A stretch of 64,000 nt of DNA from Eubacteriaceae bacterium (GCA_910575665.1 CAJTFB010000018.1:26485-90484), one strand, 5' to 3'. Shown: positions 34,439 to 44,696, counted from the first letter of the stretch. A program made the numbers and translations. The notes: generated by a model not told the origin, from the letters alone.

Positions 34439-35347
34439 TCAAAAAGAAGTCCATTCATAAAAACAGCCCTTTTCCTTAAGTTTTGGCAGTGCATATTTTT
34501 TGACCTCCGGCACACTGGCCTTCCAGCCCAGAAAATATGCAGTAATCCGGCTGATGTCATTCGTGATCTTGTACTTTAACATACGCCCTTTCTGGTCATA
34601 GGTAGAGTACATGATCTCTTTTGGAAACTTCTTTTCAATATGCCGAACCAAAGAAGCCGTGATCCCATCTGTCAGCGACCTCTCATACAGATCTCTGGCG
34701 CCAAAGAGATGAAGGATCTCATGAGCATAGGTGGACGCTCCTTCCGCCTGTTTCCCATATTTTGAAAATAAGGTGGCGCTCTCGTAAAAAAATTCGGTAC
34801 CCTCTTCTGCATAATGGACCAGTGTGGAACTGGTTCCCGATTTATTCAAATGAATGAGAAAACCGATGCTGTCTGTCTTATACTGGGAACGGAGCCCGTT
34901 AATATCAATGTTCTTTTCCGCAAATTTCACAACTTTCCGATATAGTTTATCCTGGCTTCGGATGCTGTCGCTGACTTTATTATTGACCCGGAAAGAATAA
35001 CTGATATCCTTATATTTTTCTATATTTGCCACAAAGGAAACCGTCTTTCCATATTTTTTTGCCTGTTTGCGAATATAGGCTGTGGCAGAACGGACTTTTC
35101 TATTTGCTTCTTTTTTAGCTTTTTTCGTCCATTTGCTTCCTTTGTCGTTCACAAAAATACTGATCAGCACCGACCGTCCCTCCAGTACCCCAGCGCTCCC
35201 CGTGGGCAGCTTTTTCCACTCACTTTCTGATATTCTCTCCGGCATCACCTCTGCCTGGGCGCCCCCTAACCTGACAGGTAAAAAAACAGCGAGCAGAGCG
35301 AACACCAGACACAGAGCTGTCAGTCTCTTTCTATTCCATAACCTCAT
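34439..35347 (-). CDS. Secreted zinc metalloprotease candidate (HExxHxxGxxD)
   Basis: A 302-residue protein with a signal peptide (charged MRLWNRKR, hydrophobic LTALCLVFALLAVFL, Ala-rich end near residue 32). Residues 209-219 read HEILHLFGARD, a metzincin-like zinc site with Asp as the third ligand; EIMYST downstream could be the Met-turn. The ~170 residues before it are basic and not recognised. It is not a known named protease to me. The gene is directly upstream of a chemoreceptor on the same strand. Confidence 0.65.
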   Translation of the reverse strand: MRLWNRKRLTALCLVFALLAVFLPVRLGGAQAEVMPERISESEWKKLPTGSAGVLEGRSVLISIFVNDKGSKWTKKAKKEANRKVRSATAYIRKQAKKYGKTVSFVANIEKYKDISYSFRVNNKVSDSIRSQDKLYRKVVKFAEKNIDINGLRSQYKTDSIGFLIHLNKSGTSSTLVHYAEEGTEFFYESATLFSKYGKQAEGASTYAHEILHLFGARDLYERSLTDGITASLVRHIEKKFPKEIMYSTYDQKGRMLKYKITNDISRITAYFLGWKASVPEVKKYALPKLKEKGCFYEWTSF

Positions 35348-35460
35348 TACGCTTCATCCCTTCTTTTTGCCAGCTACCACCAGCAATTTAACATTCCCCT
35401 TTATTTTACCTTTTTTTCTACAAAGAGACAACTGTAAACTTTTGAAAATTGAAAAAAACC

Positions 35461-35489
35461 TTGAAAATATGAAATAATCTGTATATAAT
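35461..35489 (+). promoter_or_regulatory. Promoter of the aminotransferase gene
   Basis: TTGAAA (35461-35466), a 17-bp spacer and TATAAT (35484-35489), with AGGAGG 5-10 bp before the ATG downstream. Confidence 0.75.
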
Positions 35490-35540
35490 AGTGAAGTTGA
35501 AAAGAGTTTTTTGCATATACTTACACTTAGGAGGTTCACC

Positions 35541-36830
35541 ATGGAATATTACAGTCAGCAGAGCAAGGAAGATCTGCTTGCTCTGAAATCAGAATTGGAA
35601 GCTAAATTTGAGGAAAAAAAGGCATGCGGTCTTCAGTTGGATATGTCAAGAGGAAAACCAAGTACTTCCCAGCTGGATATCTCACTGGGACTCCTGGATG
35701 TCCTCACCTCAAAATCTGGTTTTCTGGCAAGTGACGGCATTGACTGTCGAAACTACGGTGGTCTTGACGGCATTCCGGAAGCAAAGCAGCTTATGGCAGA
35801 GATGATGGGAACGGCACCAGAACATGTCATTGTATTTGGAAACGCCAGTTTATCTATTATGTATGATTCGATTTCGAGATCCTATACCCACGGTGTTCTC
35901 GACAACACTCCCTGGTGTAAATTAGATAAAATTAAATTCCTGTGTCCAGTCCCCGGCTACGACAGGCACTTTGCCATCACCGAACGCTTTGGCATCGAGA
36001 TGATCAATATTCCGATGACACAGGACGGTCCCGATATGGATCTGGTGGAAGATCTTGTAAACCACGACGAGACTGTGAAAGGGATCTGGTGTGTTCCCAA
36101 ATACTCCAATCCCCAGGGCATCAACTACAGCGATGACACCGTCAGACGTTTTGCCAATCTGAAACCAGCAGCGAAAGATTTTCGTATCTACTGGGACAAC
36201 GCCTATGTAATTCATCATCTCTATGAGGACCACCAGGCAGAACTATTAGATATCATCAGTGAATGTGAAAAGGCGGGCAATCCAGATATCGTATATGAGT
36301 TTGCCTCCACTTCTAAAGTAAGCTTTTCTGGCGCCGGCATCGCAGCTCTTGCCGCCTCAAAAGCAAATCTGGACGACATAAAAAAACAGCTGACGATTCA
36401 GACCATCGGCTACGACAAAATAAACCAGCTTAGGCATGTAACTTATTTTAAAAACTTAGAAGGTCTCAAACAGCATATGAAAAAACATGCCAACGAGATG
36501 AGACCAAAATTTGAGGCTGTTTTGGATGTTCTTGAAAAAGAACTGGCAGACACAGGCATCGCCAGCTGGGAAAAGCCCTATGGCGGCTATTTTATCTCTT
36601 TTGAAGCCATGGAAGGCTGTGCGAAAAAGATCGTTGCCAAATGCAAAGAGGCAGGGGTTACATTGACTGGCGCCGGCGCTACGTATCCTTATGGCAAAGA
36701 TCCAAAAGACAGCAATATTCGTATCGCCCCTTCCTTCCCAAATTTGGAAGAGCTGGCTCAGGCAACAGACCTGTTTGTACTCTGTGTAAAGCTGGTAAGT
36801 ATTGAAAAAATATTGGAAAATAAACGATGA
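35541..36830 (+). CDS. Class I PLP aminotransferase (MocR-like C-terminal family; aspartate aminotransferase likely)
   Basis: A 429-residue protein from the ATG at 35541 (TAGGAGG upstream). GLQLDMSRGKPS at the N-terminus and the PLP lysine in EFASTSKVSFSGAGIAAL are typical of the Aminotran_MocR family (PF12897). Homologues without the GntR part are aspartate aminotransferases in some Gram-positives. YWDNAYVIHH holds the Asp/Tyr pair that binds PLP. The gene is one of the few plus-strand genes and converges with pta across a strong terminator. Confidence 0.88.
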   Translation: MEYYSQQSKEDLLALKSELEAKFEEKKACGLQLDMSRGKPSTSQLDISLGLLDVLTSKSGFLASDGIDCRNYGGLDGIPEAKQLMAEMMGTAPEHVIVFGNASLSIMYDSISRSYTHGVLDNTPWCKLDKIKFLCPVPGYDRHFAITERFGIEMINIPMTQDGPDMDLVEDLVNHDETVKGIWCVPKYSNPQGINYSDDTVRRFANLKPAAKDFRIYWDNAYVIHHLYEDHQAELLDIISECEKAGNPDIVYEFASTSKVSFSGAGIAALAASKANLDDIKKQLTIQTIGYDKINQLRHVTYFKNLEGLKQHMKKHANEMRPKFEAVLDVLEKELADTGIASWEKPYGGYFISFEAMEGCAKKIVAKCKEAGVTLTGAGATYPYGKDPKDSNIRIAPSFPNLEELAQATDLFVLCVKLVSIEKILENKR

Positions 36831-36863
36831 GAAACTCGCTTTTCGATAACTTTCCTATCAAAT

Positions 36864-36903
36864 AAAAACAGGGATCTGGTACATCCACCAGATCCCTGTT
36901 TTT
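36864..36903. terminator. Bidirectional terminator between aminotransferase and pta
   Basis: AAAAACAGGGATCTGGT and its exact complement ACCAGATCCCTGTTTTT with a 6-nt loop. Confidence 0.95.
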
Positions 36904-36950
36904 ATGTCTTCCTATTTATTTCAAGGCATAATTTTGCCCCTGTCATCCCT

Positions 36951-37928
36951 TTATGCCAAAGCAGCAGTAATGATCGCCATGGAATATACCTCACTGGCAT
37001 TGCAGCCTCTGGAGAGGTCATTAATCGGTGCATTTAATCCAAGAAGGATCGGACCATATGCCTCAAAGTTTCCAAGCCTCTGAGCGATCTTATAACCGAT
37101 ATTACCGGCACTGATATCTGGGAAGATAAAGGTATTGGCATGTCCCGCCACCTCTGACTCCGGACATTTGGTACGGGCAACTCGCGGGGAAACCGCCGCA
37201 TCAAACTGAAGCTCGCCCGCGATCGGCAGATTTGGCGCCGCTTTCCTTGTCTTCTCCGCTGCATTCCGCATCTTATCCACATCCTCGCCTGCGCCGGAAC
37301 CCAGGGTAGAATAGCTCAGGAATGCCAACTGCGGATCAATGCCGAATATTCTGGCACACTCTGCGGACTCCAGGGCGATCTCTACCAATTCATCCTCTGT
37401 CGGCTTAATGTTAATGGCACAGTCACTCATAGCGAGCACTTCGTTCTCACCGGTCGCCGATGGACGCACCAGAATAAAACAAGATGACACGATGGAATTT
37501 TGAGGTTTGGTCTTGATGATCTGCAGCGCCGGACGCACTGTGTCTGCTGTAGAATACGTAGCACCTCCGAGAAGAGCATCCGCCTTTCCCATCTTCACCA
37601 GCATCGTTCCAAAATAATTTGCCTGGGACAAGATATCCCGTGCCTTTTCCTCTGTCATTCCTTTATTTTTACGAATCTCACAGAGAAGCTGCACCATCTC
37701 GTCCATCTCTTCATAATTTAATGGATCAACGATCTCAGCCCCGCGGATATTGAAACCACTTTCCTCTGCAGCCTCTGCGATCTCCGTCGGATCCCCTACA
37801 AGAACCGGTGACAGAAAGGTACTGGCAAGCAGTCGGGAGGATGCCTCCAGGATACGCGGATCGCTTCCCTCTGTAAATACGATCTTCTTTGGATTTTTTT
37901 TCAAAATGTTAATCAGCTGACCAAACAT
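36951..37928 (-). CDS. pta: Phosphate acetyltransferase
   Basis: A 325-residue single-domain Pta. IVFTEGSDPRILEA at the start, GGATYSTADTVRPALQIIK, SSCFILVRP and GSGAGEDVDKMR are family motifs. It interconverts acetyl-CoA and acetyl phosphate, the energy-yielding step to acetate in anaerobes. The usual partner ackA is not adjacent; the next gene downstream is convergent. A weak promoter (TTGTTT, 16 bp, TATGAT at 38071-38044) is upstream. Confidence 0.95.
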   Translation of the reverse strand: MFGQLINILKKNPKKIVFTEGSDPRILEASSRLLASTFLSPVLVGDPTEIAEAAEESGFNIRGAEIVDPLNYEEMDEMVQLLCEIRKNKGMTEEKARDILSQANYFGTMLVKMGKADALLGGATYSTADTVRPALQIIKTKPQNSIVSSCFILVRPSATGENEVLAMSDCAINIKPTEDELVEIALESAECARIFGIDPQLAFLSYSTLGSGAGEDVDKMRNAAEKTRKAAPNLPIAGELQFDAAVSPRVARTKCPESEVAGHANTFIFPDISAGNIGYKIAQRLGNFEAYGPILLGLNAPINDLSRGCNASEVYSMAIITAALA

Positions 37929-38043
37929 AAATATAGCCTCCTAAAGTTATTATGAGCAGCAACTGCCATAGCCCGGCGGCGCAGGACGAAACGGGGTACA
38001 AATTGGCGCCGTCGTGTCAGGAAACAATTGCCATCCACTATCT

Positions 38044-38071
38044 ATCATAACAACTTTTGCCCAAAAAACAA
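38044..38071 (-). promoter_or_regulatory. Possible promoter of pta
   Basis: TTGTTT (38071-38066), a 16-bp spacer and TATGAT (38049-38044), giving a ~110-nt leader before pta. Confidence 0.4.
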
Positions 38072-38089
38072 GTCCCAATTTATCTTTTA

Positions 38090-39319
38090 TCAATTATTTT
38101 TCTCACTCCGCAGTCCCCGGAGGGCATTTGTGAGCTTGATGGGATTGCCATAACGCAGTGTGGAGTTGCGGAAGATCTTCGCTCCCACAAATCCCATGGC
38201 CACCACAGAGACATATAAAATCACAGCAGAAACCACGATCTCCCATGTAGCTACAGTTCCCATGGCGATACGGATAAACATGGCGCTGTAGGAACTTACT
38301 GGAAGATAGGAAAGGATACGGATCACAATGCCATCCGGCTCCTGCATCTGGAACAGCACAAGGAAATATATAACCATAACAAGCATCTGAGCGGTTCCGG
38401 CGCTCTTGTTGAGGTCCTCGATCTTAGATACCAGCGCCCCCAGCGCCCCATACATAAATGCATAGATCAAAAATCCACCCAGTCCAAATACCGCGAAAGT
38501 CACAAGCACTTCTGCCGGAATATCAAAGAACATATCCAGCATCCCGTCGAGACTGTCTTCATTGAACTTATAACTGCCCAGTATGCTCGCAAAGATCAGC
38601 CCCATCTGAAAAATAATTGCCGTGACGGCGGCAAACACCTTGCCGAACAGCAGACTGGAGGAACTGGTGCTGGTGACCAGGATTTCCACGGTACGGTTGC
38701 TTTTTTCGTTTGCCACGCTGGTAGCGATCATCATACCATACATGACTATGATCATAAAGACGAGGATCACAAGAGCATAGCTGTACCAGTAGTTTTGTCC
38801 GGAATCCTTGCCCAGTATCTTTTCATTGCAGACAATGTTCCCCGCATCCAGTTTCATCAGTTCTTCATAATTTACATTCTGATCCTGACAGTATTTCATC
38901 TTCGCCGACGTGCTCATCAGCTCTTTGAATAACTCCCCGGCAGAATCAGAAAGGGCTTTGTTAAATACATAATAATCAAACTCCGAGGCGCTTTTAACGA
39001 CAAAACCGATCTCCGCTTTCTCCGCCTTCACTGCCTCCTGGACCTGTTCTTCATCCTCCATCCTCTGGATCTCTGCCTTACCATAAGAAAGGATCAGATC
39101 ATCCTGGATCATCCCCTGGGGATCACAGATCGCGATGGTTTGTGACATTTCATTTTCTTCACCGTCAGAACCATCTCCGCTGGACAATCTGTCGATGATC
39201 CCAGGTATGCTCATCGCCACGATCGCTACCAAACAGATTAACACAGTGGAGATTACAAAGGATTTACTCTTGAAATAATTTCCTAATTCAAAACAATATA
39301 CGTTAAATAATTTTTTCAT
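38090..39319 (-). CDS. ABC-2 type permease (NatB/YhaP-like)
   Basis: A 409-residue protein with an N-terminal membrane helix (SFVISTVLICLVAIVAMSI), a ~130-residue extracytoplasmic domain, and five more helices in the C-terminal half. VANEKSNRTVEILVTSTSS is the coupling segment characteristic of NatB-like permeases. It forms an exporter with the ATPase encoded 2 bp upstream. NatAB of Bacillus exports sodium; the substrate here is unknown. Confidence 0.88.
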   Translation of the reverse strand: MKKLFNVYCFELGNYFKSKSFVISTVLICLVAIVAMSIPGIIDRLSSGDGSDGEENEMSQTIAICDPQGMIQDDLILSYGKAEIQRMEDEEQVQEAVKAEKAEIGFVVKSASEFDYYVFNKALSDSAGELFKELMSTSAKMKYCQDQNVNYEELMKLDAGNIVCNEKILGKDSGQNYWYSYALVILVFMIIVMYGMMIATSVANEKSNRTVEILVTSTSSSSLLFGKVFAAVTAIIFQMGLIFASILGSYKFNEDSLDGMLDMFFDIPAEVLVTFAVFGLGGFLIYAFMYGALGALVSKIEDLNKSAGTAQMLVMVIYFLVLFQMQEPDGIVIRILSYLPVSSYSAMFIRIAMGTVATWEIVVSAVILYVSVVAMGFVGAKIFRNSTLRYGNPIKLTNALRGLRSEKNN

Positions 39320-39321
39320 AA

Positions 39322-40272
39322 TTAGTCCCTCCCCCCTTCTTCCTGCGTATCTTCTGGAACCTCGTCCCCCACGCAGGACACAAAAATATCATTGAGGGAC
39401 GGTTCATAGGAACCATACTGATCGATCTCTATCCCCTCTTCTTTCATGCGTTCCAATATGTTCCACTGGCTGGCGCCTTCAGTCAGGCGAAGAATCAGAT
39501 TATGCTTGCTGCGACTCTCCACCTCTAGCACATCTGACAACTTTTCCCTGCACAGTCGCTCCAGCTCTTCCAAGGAATAATTCAAGGCTGACAGTATCTT
39601 TCTGCCTTTTCCATATTCCTCCTTGATCTCATCAAGACTTCCCGCCAATACAATCTCACCTTGATTGACAATGGCGATATCCTCACAAAACTCTTCTACA
39701 TAGCTCATCTGATGACTGGAAAAGATAACGATCTTTCCCTCTGAGATCAGTTCCCGGATCACATCCTTTAAAATCTGGGAATTTACCGGATCAAGTCCCG
39801 AAAATGGTTCATCCAGTACCACGATATCCGGATCGCACACAAGGGTGGCTGCCAGCTGAACCTTCTGCTGATTTCCTTTAGACAAGGTATCCATCTTGCG
39901 TTTTTCATATTCATTGACCTTTAGACGAGACAGCCATTTCTGAGCGTTTTTTACCGCTGAAGCCCGGTCGAGTCCCCTGAGTTTCGCAAAATATACCATC
40001 TGCTCGATCACCGTTTTTTTCGGATACATTCCCCTCTCTTCTGGCAGATATCCCACCTGGTTCTTGGCAGGGTCAAAGGGCGTACCATCCAGCAGCACCT
40101 CTCCCTCATCTGCTCGGAAAATATCCATGATAATTCGTATTGTCGTCGTCTTTCCTGCACCATTTCTTCCCAAAAGTCCCAGAGCTCTTCCGCTCTCTAC
40201 AGAAAAACCGACCCCTTTCAGGACCTCTTTTCCCTCAAACCTTTTGCGAATCTTTTTTACTTCTAGTTTCAT
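39322..40272 (-). CDS. ABC transporter ATPase (NatA/YhaQ-like)
   Basis: A 316-residue ATPase. Walker A GRNGAGKTT, Q-loop GYLPEERGMYP, signature LSKGNQQK and Walker B IVVLDEPFSGLDP are intact. The C-terminal ~90 residues (HNLILRLTEGAS…) are the accessory domain seen in NatA-like proteins. The ATG at 40272 follows GGGAGG. Co-transcribed with the permease and probably with the AlkD-like gene 23 bp upstream. Confidence 0.92.
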   Translation of the reverse strand: MKLEVKKIRKRFEGKEVLKGVGFSVESGRALGLLGRNGAGKTTTIRIIMDIFRADEGEVLLDGTPFDPAKNQVGYLPEERGMYPKKTVIEQMVYFAKLRGLDRASAVKNAQKWLSRLKVNEYEKRKMDTLSKGNQQKVQLAATLVCDPDIVVLDEPFSGLDPVNSQILKDVIRELISEGKIVIFSSHQMSYVEEFCEDIAIVNQGEIVLAGSLDEIKEEYGKGRKILSALNYSLEELERLCREKLSDVLEVESRSKHNLILRLTEGASQWNILERMKEEGIEIDQYGSYEPSLNDIFVSCVGDEVPEDTQEEGGRD

Positions 40273-40295
40273 TTTTTACCTCCCGCTATTTATTG

Positions 40296-41000
40296 TCAGC
40301 GTTTCATACTTCGGAGCATTTCCTTATCCTCCCTGCTGACACGAAATGATTCTATCATTTTCTGTACACTTTTATTATACGTAAAATCATCCAGATTGCA
40401 AGAGGCGAGATATTCCAATGTAATATTCCGATATTTTACATAACAAATAGAAATCCCCCACGCCACCGCCATTTTTACATAATACCCTTTGTGCCGAATA
40501 TCATCGTAGATTTTTAACACATCGTTAATATATTCATCTGTCACAAAATACTGCATAAGGATCACGACAGCAAACCGCACCTCATATTCATTTTGCGATT
40601 TCAGGTAAGGCAGAACAAACTCATACATCCTCTCCTGGTTGTTTTTAACATCTTTCAGGTCCCCGCAGACGATATCACACACCGCCCAGTTATCGATGGA
40701 AGGGATAAACTTCTCCACATATTCCAGCTTTTCCTCGAAATCACACTTCGCCAGGGCACATACCATACCACAGAGCATATTAAATTCATAGACGGAGGAA
40801 TCTTTCGTCAACTCCACGAAGCCCCGCCAGTCCCCTTTCACCAGCTGTCTGGCAAGTTTCCGCAGAGCCGGAACCCGCACCCCGTAAAAAATCGACTTCA
40901 CGCCGGGAATCAGTCTGCTGTGAAATTCCCGATATTTTTCATCTGCCATTTCCCGCAGACTCTCATCTACTTTTTTTAAATCCTCCCTGGTAAATCCCAT
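40296..41000 (-). CDS. DNA alkylation repair protein (AlkD-like HEAT-repeat glycosylase)
   Basis: A 234-residue all-helical protein matching AlkD-family HEAT repeats: FYGVRVPALRKLARQL, DNWAVCDIVCGDL, and FAVVILMQYFV followed by YYVKMAVAWGISICYVKY. In AlkD the aspartate of the DNWAxxD-type segment and nearby aromatics handle alkylated bases. The ATG at 41000 has GGAGGAGAC. Activity on alkylated DNA is inferred from the family. Confidence 0.85.
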   Translation of the reverse strand: MGFTREDLKKVDESLREMADEKYREFHSRLIPGVKSIFYGVRVPALRKLARQLVKGDWRGFVELTKDSSVYEFNMLCGMVCALAKCDFEEKLEYVEKFIPSIDNWAVCDIVCGDLKDVKNNQERMYEFVLPYLKSQNEYEVRFAVVILMQYFVTDEYINDVLKIYDDIRHKGYYVKMAVAWGISICYVKYRNITLEYLASCNLDDFTYNKSVQKMIESFRVSREDKEMLRSMKR

Positions 41001-41058
41001 TTGTCTCCTCCTTCACATAACAAACGCCGGCCCGCTGCCGCGAACCGGCTTAATGATG

Positions 41059-42939
41059 TTAATCCAGCTCCACCACTCCTGTGTAGAGCTGATAATATCT
41101 TCCTTTCATATCCAGCAGCTGCTTATGGGTTCCCCGTTCTATGATCTCTCCCTGTTCCAGCACCATAATGCAGTCGGCATTCCGCACAGTAGAAAGCCTG
41201 TGAGCGATCACAAAGGTGGTGCGGTCCTTCATCAGACGCTCCATACCGTGATCAATGTGCATCTCCGTCCTGGTATCCACCGAGCTAGTGGCCTCATCCA
41301 GCACAAGGATCGGCGCCTTGGACACCGCCGCCCTGGCAATATTCAGAAGCTGCCTCTGCCCCTGGCTCAGATTGATCCCATCCCCTTCGAGCATCGTATC
41401 GTATCCGTCCTCCAGCCGCATTATGAAAGAATGAGCGCTGGCGGTTCTGGCCGCCTGCTCCACTTCCTCATCTGTGGCATCCGGGCGTCCATAGCGTATA
41501 TTTTCCCGCACCGTTCCGGTGAAAAGATGGGTATCCTGGAGCACCATGGCGATATGGCTTCGCAGACTCTTTCTCTCATAGTCTTTAATATCCTTGCCGT
41601 CGATGGTGATCTTTCCCTCCTGAATATCATAGAAGCGATTCAACAGATTGGTGACCGTCGTCTTGCCGGCGCCGGTAGATCCCACAAACGCCACCTTCTG
41701 GCCGGCGTGAGCATACAAGTCGATGTGTTTGAGGATGGTCTTATCTGGGTCATATCCAAAGGTGACATTTTCCATGACCACCTCACCCCGGATATGATCC
41801 ATCGGCACAGCCTCTGTCCCGTCTGCCTCCTCTGGAGTTTCATCCAGCACCTTAAATACCCGCTCTGCTCCGGCAAGTGCTGAAAAGATTGTATTGACCT
41901 GCATAGAAATCTCATTGATAGGCCGACTGAACTGCCTGGAATAGTTTACAAACACACTGAGATTTCCCACCGACAGCTTGCCGGCGATACAGAACAGACC
42001 ACCCACGCAGGCAGTGATGCCGTAACTGACCTGACTGATGTTTCCCATGACAGGTCCCATGATTCCGCCAAAAAACTGGGCTTTGATTTGCTTCTTTTTC
42101 AGATCTTCATTCAGATCCGTAAATTCCTGAATCGCCTTGTCCTCATGACAGAACACCTTTACCACCTTCTGTCCAGTCACGGTTTCTTCGATATATCCGT
42201 TCAATTTTCCCAGGGCGGACTGCTGGGAACGGTAATACTTGGAACTTCTCTTAGCGATCGATCCACCCGACTTGATCATCAGTGGGACAAGTAAGATCGT
42301 CAACAGCGCCAGCCACACATTCATGATGAGCATGATAGTAACTGTGCCCAGGATACTCAGTGCCCCGGATATAAGCTGAATGATCGTGTTGTTCAGCATC
42401 TCTCCGATCACATCCACATCATTGGTAAACCGGCTCATGATATCACCGGTGGCATTGGTGTCAAAATATCTCACCGGCAGTGTCTGGATATGATCAAAAA
42501 GTTCTTTTCGGATCGCTTTCAGGGCACGCTGTGACACCCCGATCATGATCCGCTGTTGAAGGTAAGTTGTGGCCACGCCGATCATATATACACAGAGCAT
42601 CAAGAGAACTCCGAGCATAAGAGCTTTGGTTCCCTCACTGACGATACGTTCTACATCTGCCCCCGGGACTCTTGTCTCCTTCCATGTCTCCGCCACCCCG
42701 TCAATAATCGGTGATAACAGATAGGAGCCAGCTAGCGTAGCCGCACTGGTTAAAATGGCACAGCACACCGCCACGATCACCCACACCTTATCTTTTCCCA
42801 AATAGGTGAGAAGACGCCGAATGGTTTCTCCTGTGTTTTCCGGTTTGCCTCCCATCATTCCTCTCCCATGATGTCCGGGACCTCTTCCCGGTCCTCCCAT
42901 CGGAGGTCTGCCCTGAGTCCTGTTTTTTGTCTCACTCAT
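41059..42939 (-). CDS. Heterodimeric ABC multidrug exporter, canonical half
   Basis: A 626-residue half-transporter: an N-terminal Gly/Pro-rich tail (~35 residues, QGRPPMGGPGRGPGHHGRG), six membrane helices, and an ATPase domain with Walker A GSTGAGKTT, signature NLSQGQRQ and Walker B ILVLDEATSSVD with the catalytic Glu present. It pairs with the half encoded just upstream, with which its ATG overlaps (ATGA). The non-consensus LSQGQ signature would face the degenerate site of the partner, as in TM287/288-type exporters. Confidence 0.92.
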   Translation of the reverse strand: MSETKNRTQGRPPMGGPGRGPGHHGRGMMGGKPENTGETIRRLLTYLGKDKVWVIVAVCCAILTSAATLAGSYLLSPIIDGVAETWKETRVPGADVERIVSEGTKALMLGVLLMLCVYMIGVATTYLQQRIMIGVSQRALKAIRKELFDHIQTLPVRYFDTNATGDIMSRFTNDVDVIGEMLNNTIIQLISGALSILGTVTIMLIMNVWLALLTILLVPLMIKSGGSIAKRSSKYYRSQQSALGKLNGYIEETVTGQKVVKVFCHEDKAIQEFTDLNEDLKKKQIKAQFFGGIMGPVMGNISQVSYGITACVGGLFCIAGKLSVGNLSVFVNYSRQFSRPINEISMQVNTIFSALAGAERVFKVLDETPEEADGTEAVPMDHIRGEVVMENVTFGYDPDKTILKHIDLYAHAGQKVAFVGSTGAGKTTVTNLLNRFYDIQEGKITIDGKDIKDYERKSLRSHIAMVLQDTHLFTGTVRENIRYGRPDATDEEVEQAARTASAHSFIMRLEDGYDTMLEGDGINLSQGQRQLLNIARAAVSKAPILVLDEATSSVDTRTEMHIDHGMERLMKDRTTFVIAHRLSTVRNADCIMVLEQGEIIERGTHKQLLDMKGRYYQLYTGVVELD

Positions 42940-44678
42940 GCTGATACCTCCTTTTCTTTATCCCTCTGGGAATAATATATTTCCTGGTATTCTTCACAAT
43001 CTTTTAAAAGCTCTTCATGAGTTCCCTGACCCACGATCTCTCCCTCATCCAGCACAAGAATCCGGTCAGCGCTCTCCACCGAAGAAATCCTCTGGGCGAT
43101 GATCAGTTTGGTCGTATCCTTTAGGGAAGTGGAAAAGCTTTTGCGAATCTCTGCCTCCGTAGCCGTATCCACAGCACTAGTGCTGTCATCAAGAATAAGG
43201 ATCTTCGGTTTTTTCAGCAGAGCTCTGGCGATACACAGACGCTGTTTCTGACCGCCGGAGACGTTTACACCGCCCTGGCCCAGCTCTGTATCATACCCCT
43301 CAGTGAAAGACTTGACAAAACCGTCTGCCTGGGCACACCTCGCCATCTCAAAAACCTGCTCATCTTCTGCACTCTCATCTCCCCATCGCAGATTATCCAT
43401 GATTGTGCCGGAAAACAATGTATTTTTCTGGAGAACCATCGCCACACCGTCCCGCAGATGTTTCAATGAATATTCCCTGACATCAACGCCGTCCACCAGC
43501 ACTTGCCCTTCGTCGGCATCGTAAAGCCTAGGAATCAACTGTACCAGGGAACTCTTTCCAGAACCAGTGGAACCGATGATACCGATAGTTTCCCCTGGTT
43601 CTGCACGGAATGAAATATGTTTCAGCACATTGTTCTTATGTTTTTTATAGTAACGGAATCCCACATCCCGGAATTCGATAGCGCCCTTTTCTACCACCAG
43701 ATCTTTTTGGCTGGCGTTGTCATCGTTCAGATCGATCTCTGCCTGGAGCACCTCTTTGATACGTTTGGAAGATGCCAGAGCACGAGAGCCCTGAATCATA
43801 ATCATGGCCACCATCATCAAAGACATAAGGATCTGAATGATGTAGGTGGTAAATGCCGTCAGATCTCCCACAGGCATATCTCCCACGATAATCTGCTTTC
43901 CACCAAACCACACCACTGCCATCGTAGTAATATTCATCGCAAGGGTCATGATCGGCATGGTAAAAATAACGATTTTCATGGCGCTCAAACTTTTCTCCAT
44001 CAGCTCCTCATTGGCTTCGTTGAAGGTTTCCTTTTCAAAATCATCACGTACAAAGGATTTAACCACCCTCACATTGGTTATATTTTCCTGAATCCTGGAG
44101 TTCAGTTTGTCAATCCTTGTCTGCATGATATCAAATTTGGGAAATGCTATCCGTATCACGATTATGAGCGCCACCAGAAGCAGCGGGATAACGACAGCAA
44201 GGATGATCGCAAGCCTGGCATTCATCAGCACTGCCATGATCAGGCCGCCGATCAGCATACCGGGCGCCCGCAGCATCATGCGCAGCGCCATCATGATCAC
44301 ATTCTGCATATTTGTGATATCGTTGGTCAGTCTCGTCACAAGTGATCCGGTGGAAAATTTTTCAATATTGGCAAAGGAAAACTTCTGTACTTTTGTAAAT
44401 ACATCCTTTCTCAGGCTGGCGGCAAAATTTACGGCGGCTTTGACCGCAAAATATGCGCCAAGCACCCCGCCAAGCATCATACACAGTGCCAATAGCACCA
44501 TCAGAATTCCCTTTGTGACCACATAACCGTTTCCTGCACCACCCTGGATTCCCTCATTGATAATCATAGACATAAGTTTTGGCATAAGAACTTCACCGAT
44601 CACCTCTACGATCATAAATATGGGACCCAAGATAAATGCGGAAAGATACGGCATAACGTATTTTTTATAGATTCCCAT
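42936..44678 (-). CDS. Heterodimeric ABC multidrug exporter, degenerate-site half
   Basis: A 580-residue half-transporter: six membrane helices, Walker A GSTGSGKSS, signature NVSGGQKQR and Walker B ILILDDSTSAVD. The catalytic glutamate after Walker B is Asp here, the known mark of the degenerate half in heterodimeric exporters (BmrC, LmrC, TM287). The ATG at 44678 follows GGGAGG, 18 bp after the marR gene. Substrates may be drugs or lipids. Confidence 0.92.
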   Translation of the reverse strand: MGIYKKYVMPYLSAFILGPIFMIVEVIGEVLMPKLMSMIINEGIQGGAGNGYVVTKGILMVLLALCMMLGGVLGAYFAVKAAVNFAASLRKDVFTKVQKFSFANIEKFSTGSLVTRLTNDITNMQNVIMMALRMMLRAPGMLIGGLIMAVLMNARLAIILAVVIPLLLVALIIVIRIAFPKFDIMQTRIDKLNSRIQENITNVRVVKSFVRDDFEKETFNEANEELMEKSLSAMKIVIFTMPIMTLAMNITTMAVVWFGGKQIIVGDMPVGDLTAFTTYIIQILMSLMMVAMIMIQGSRALASSKRIKEVLQAEIDLNDDNASQKDLVVEKGAIEFRDVGFRYYKKHKNNVLKHISFRAEPGETIGIIGSTGSGKSSLVQLIPRLYDADEGQVLVDGVDVREYSLKHLRDGVAMVLQKNTLFSGTIMDNLRWGDESAEDEQVFEMARCAQADGFVKSFTEGYDTELGQGGVNVSGGQKQRLCIARALLKKPKILILDDSTSAVDTATEAEIRKSFSTSLKDTTKLIIAQRISSVESADRILVLDEGEIVGQGTHEELLKDCEEYQEIYYSQRDKEKEVSA

Positions 44679-44696
44679 CTGCTTACTACCTCCCTC

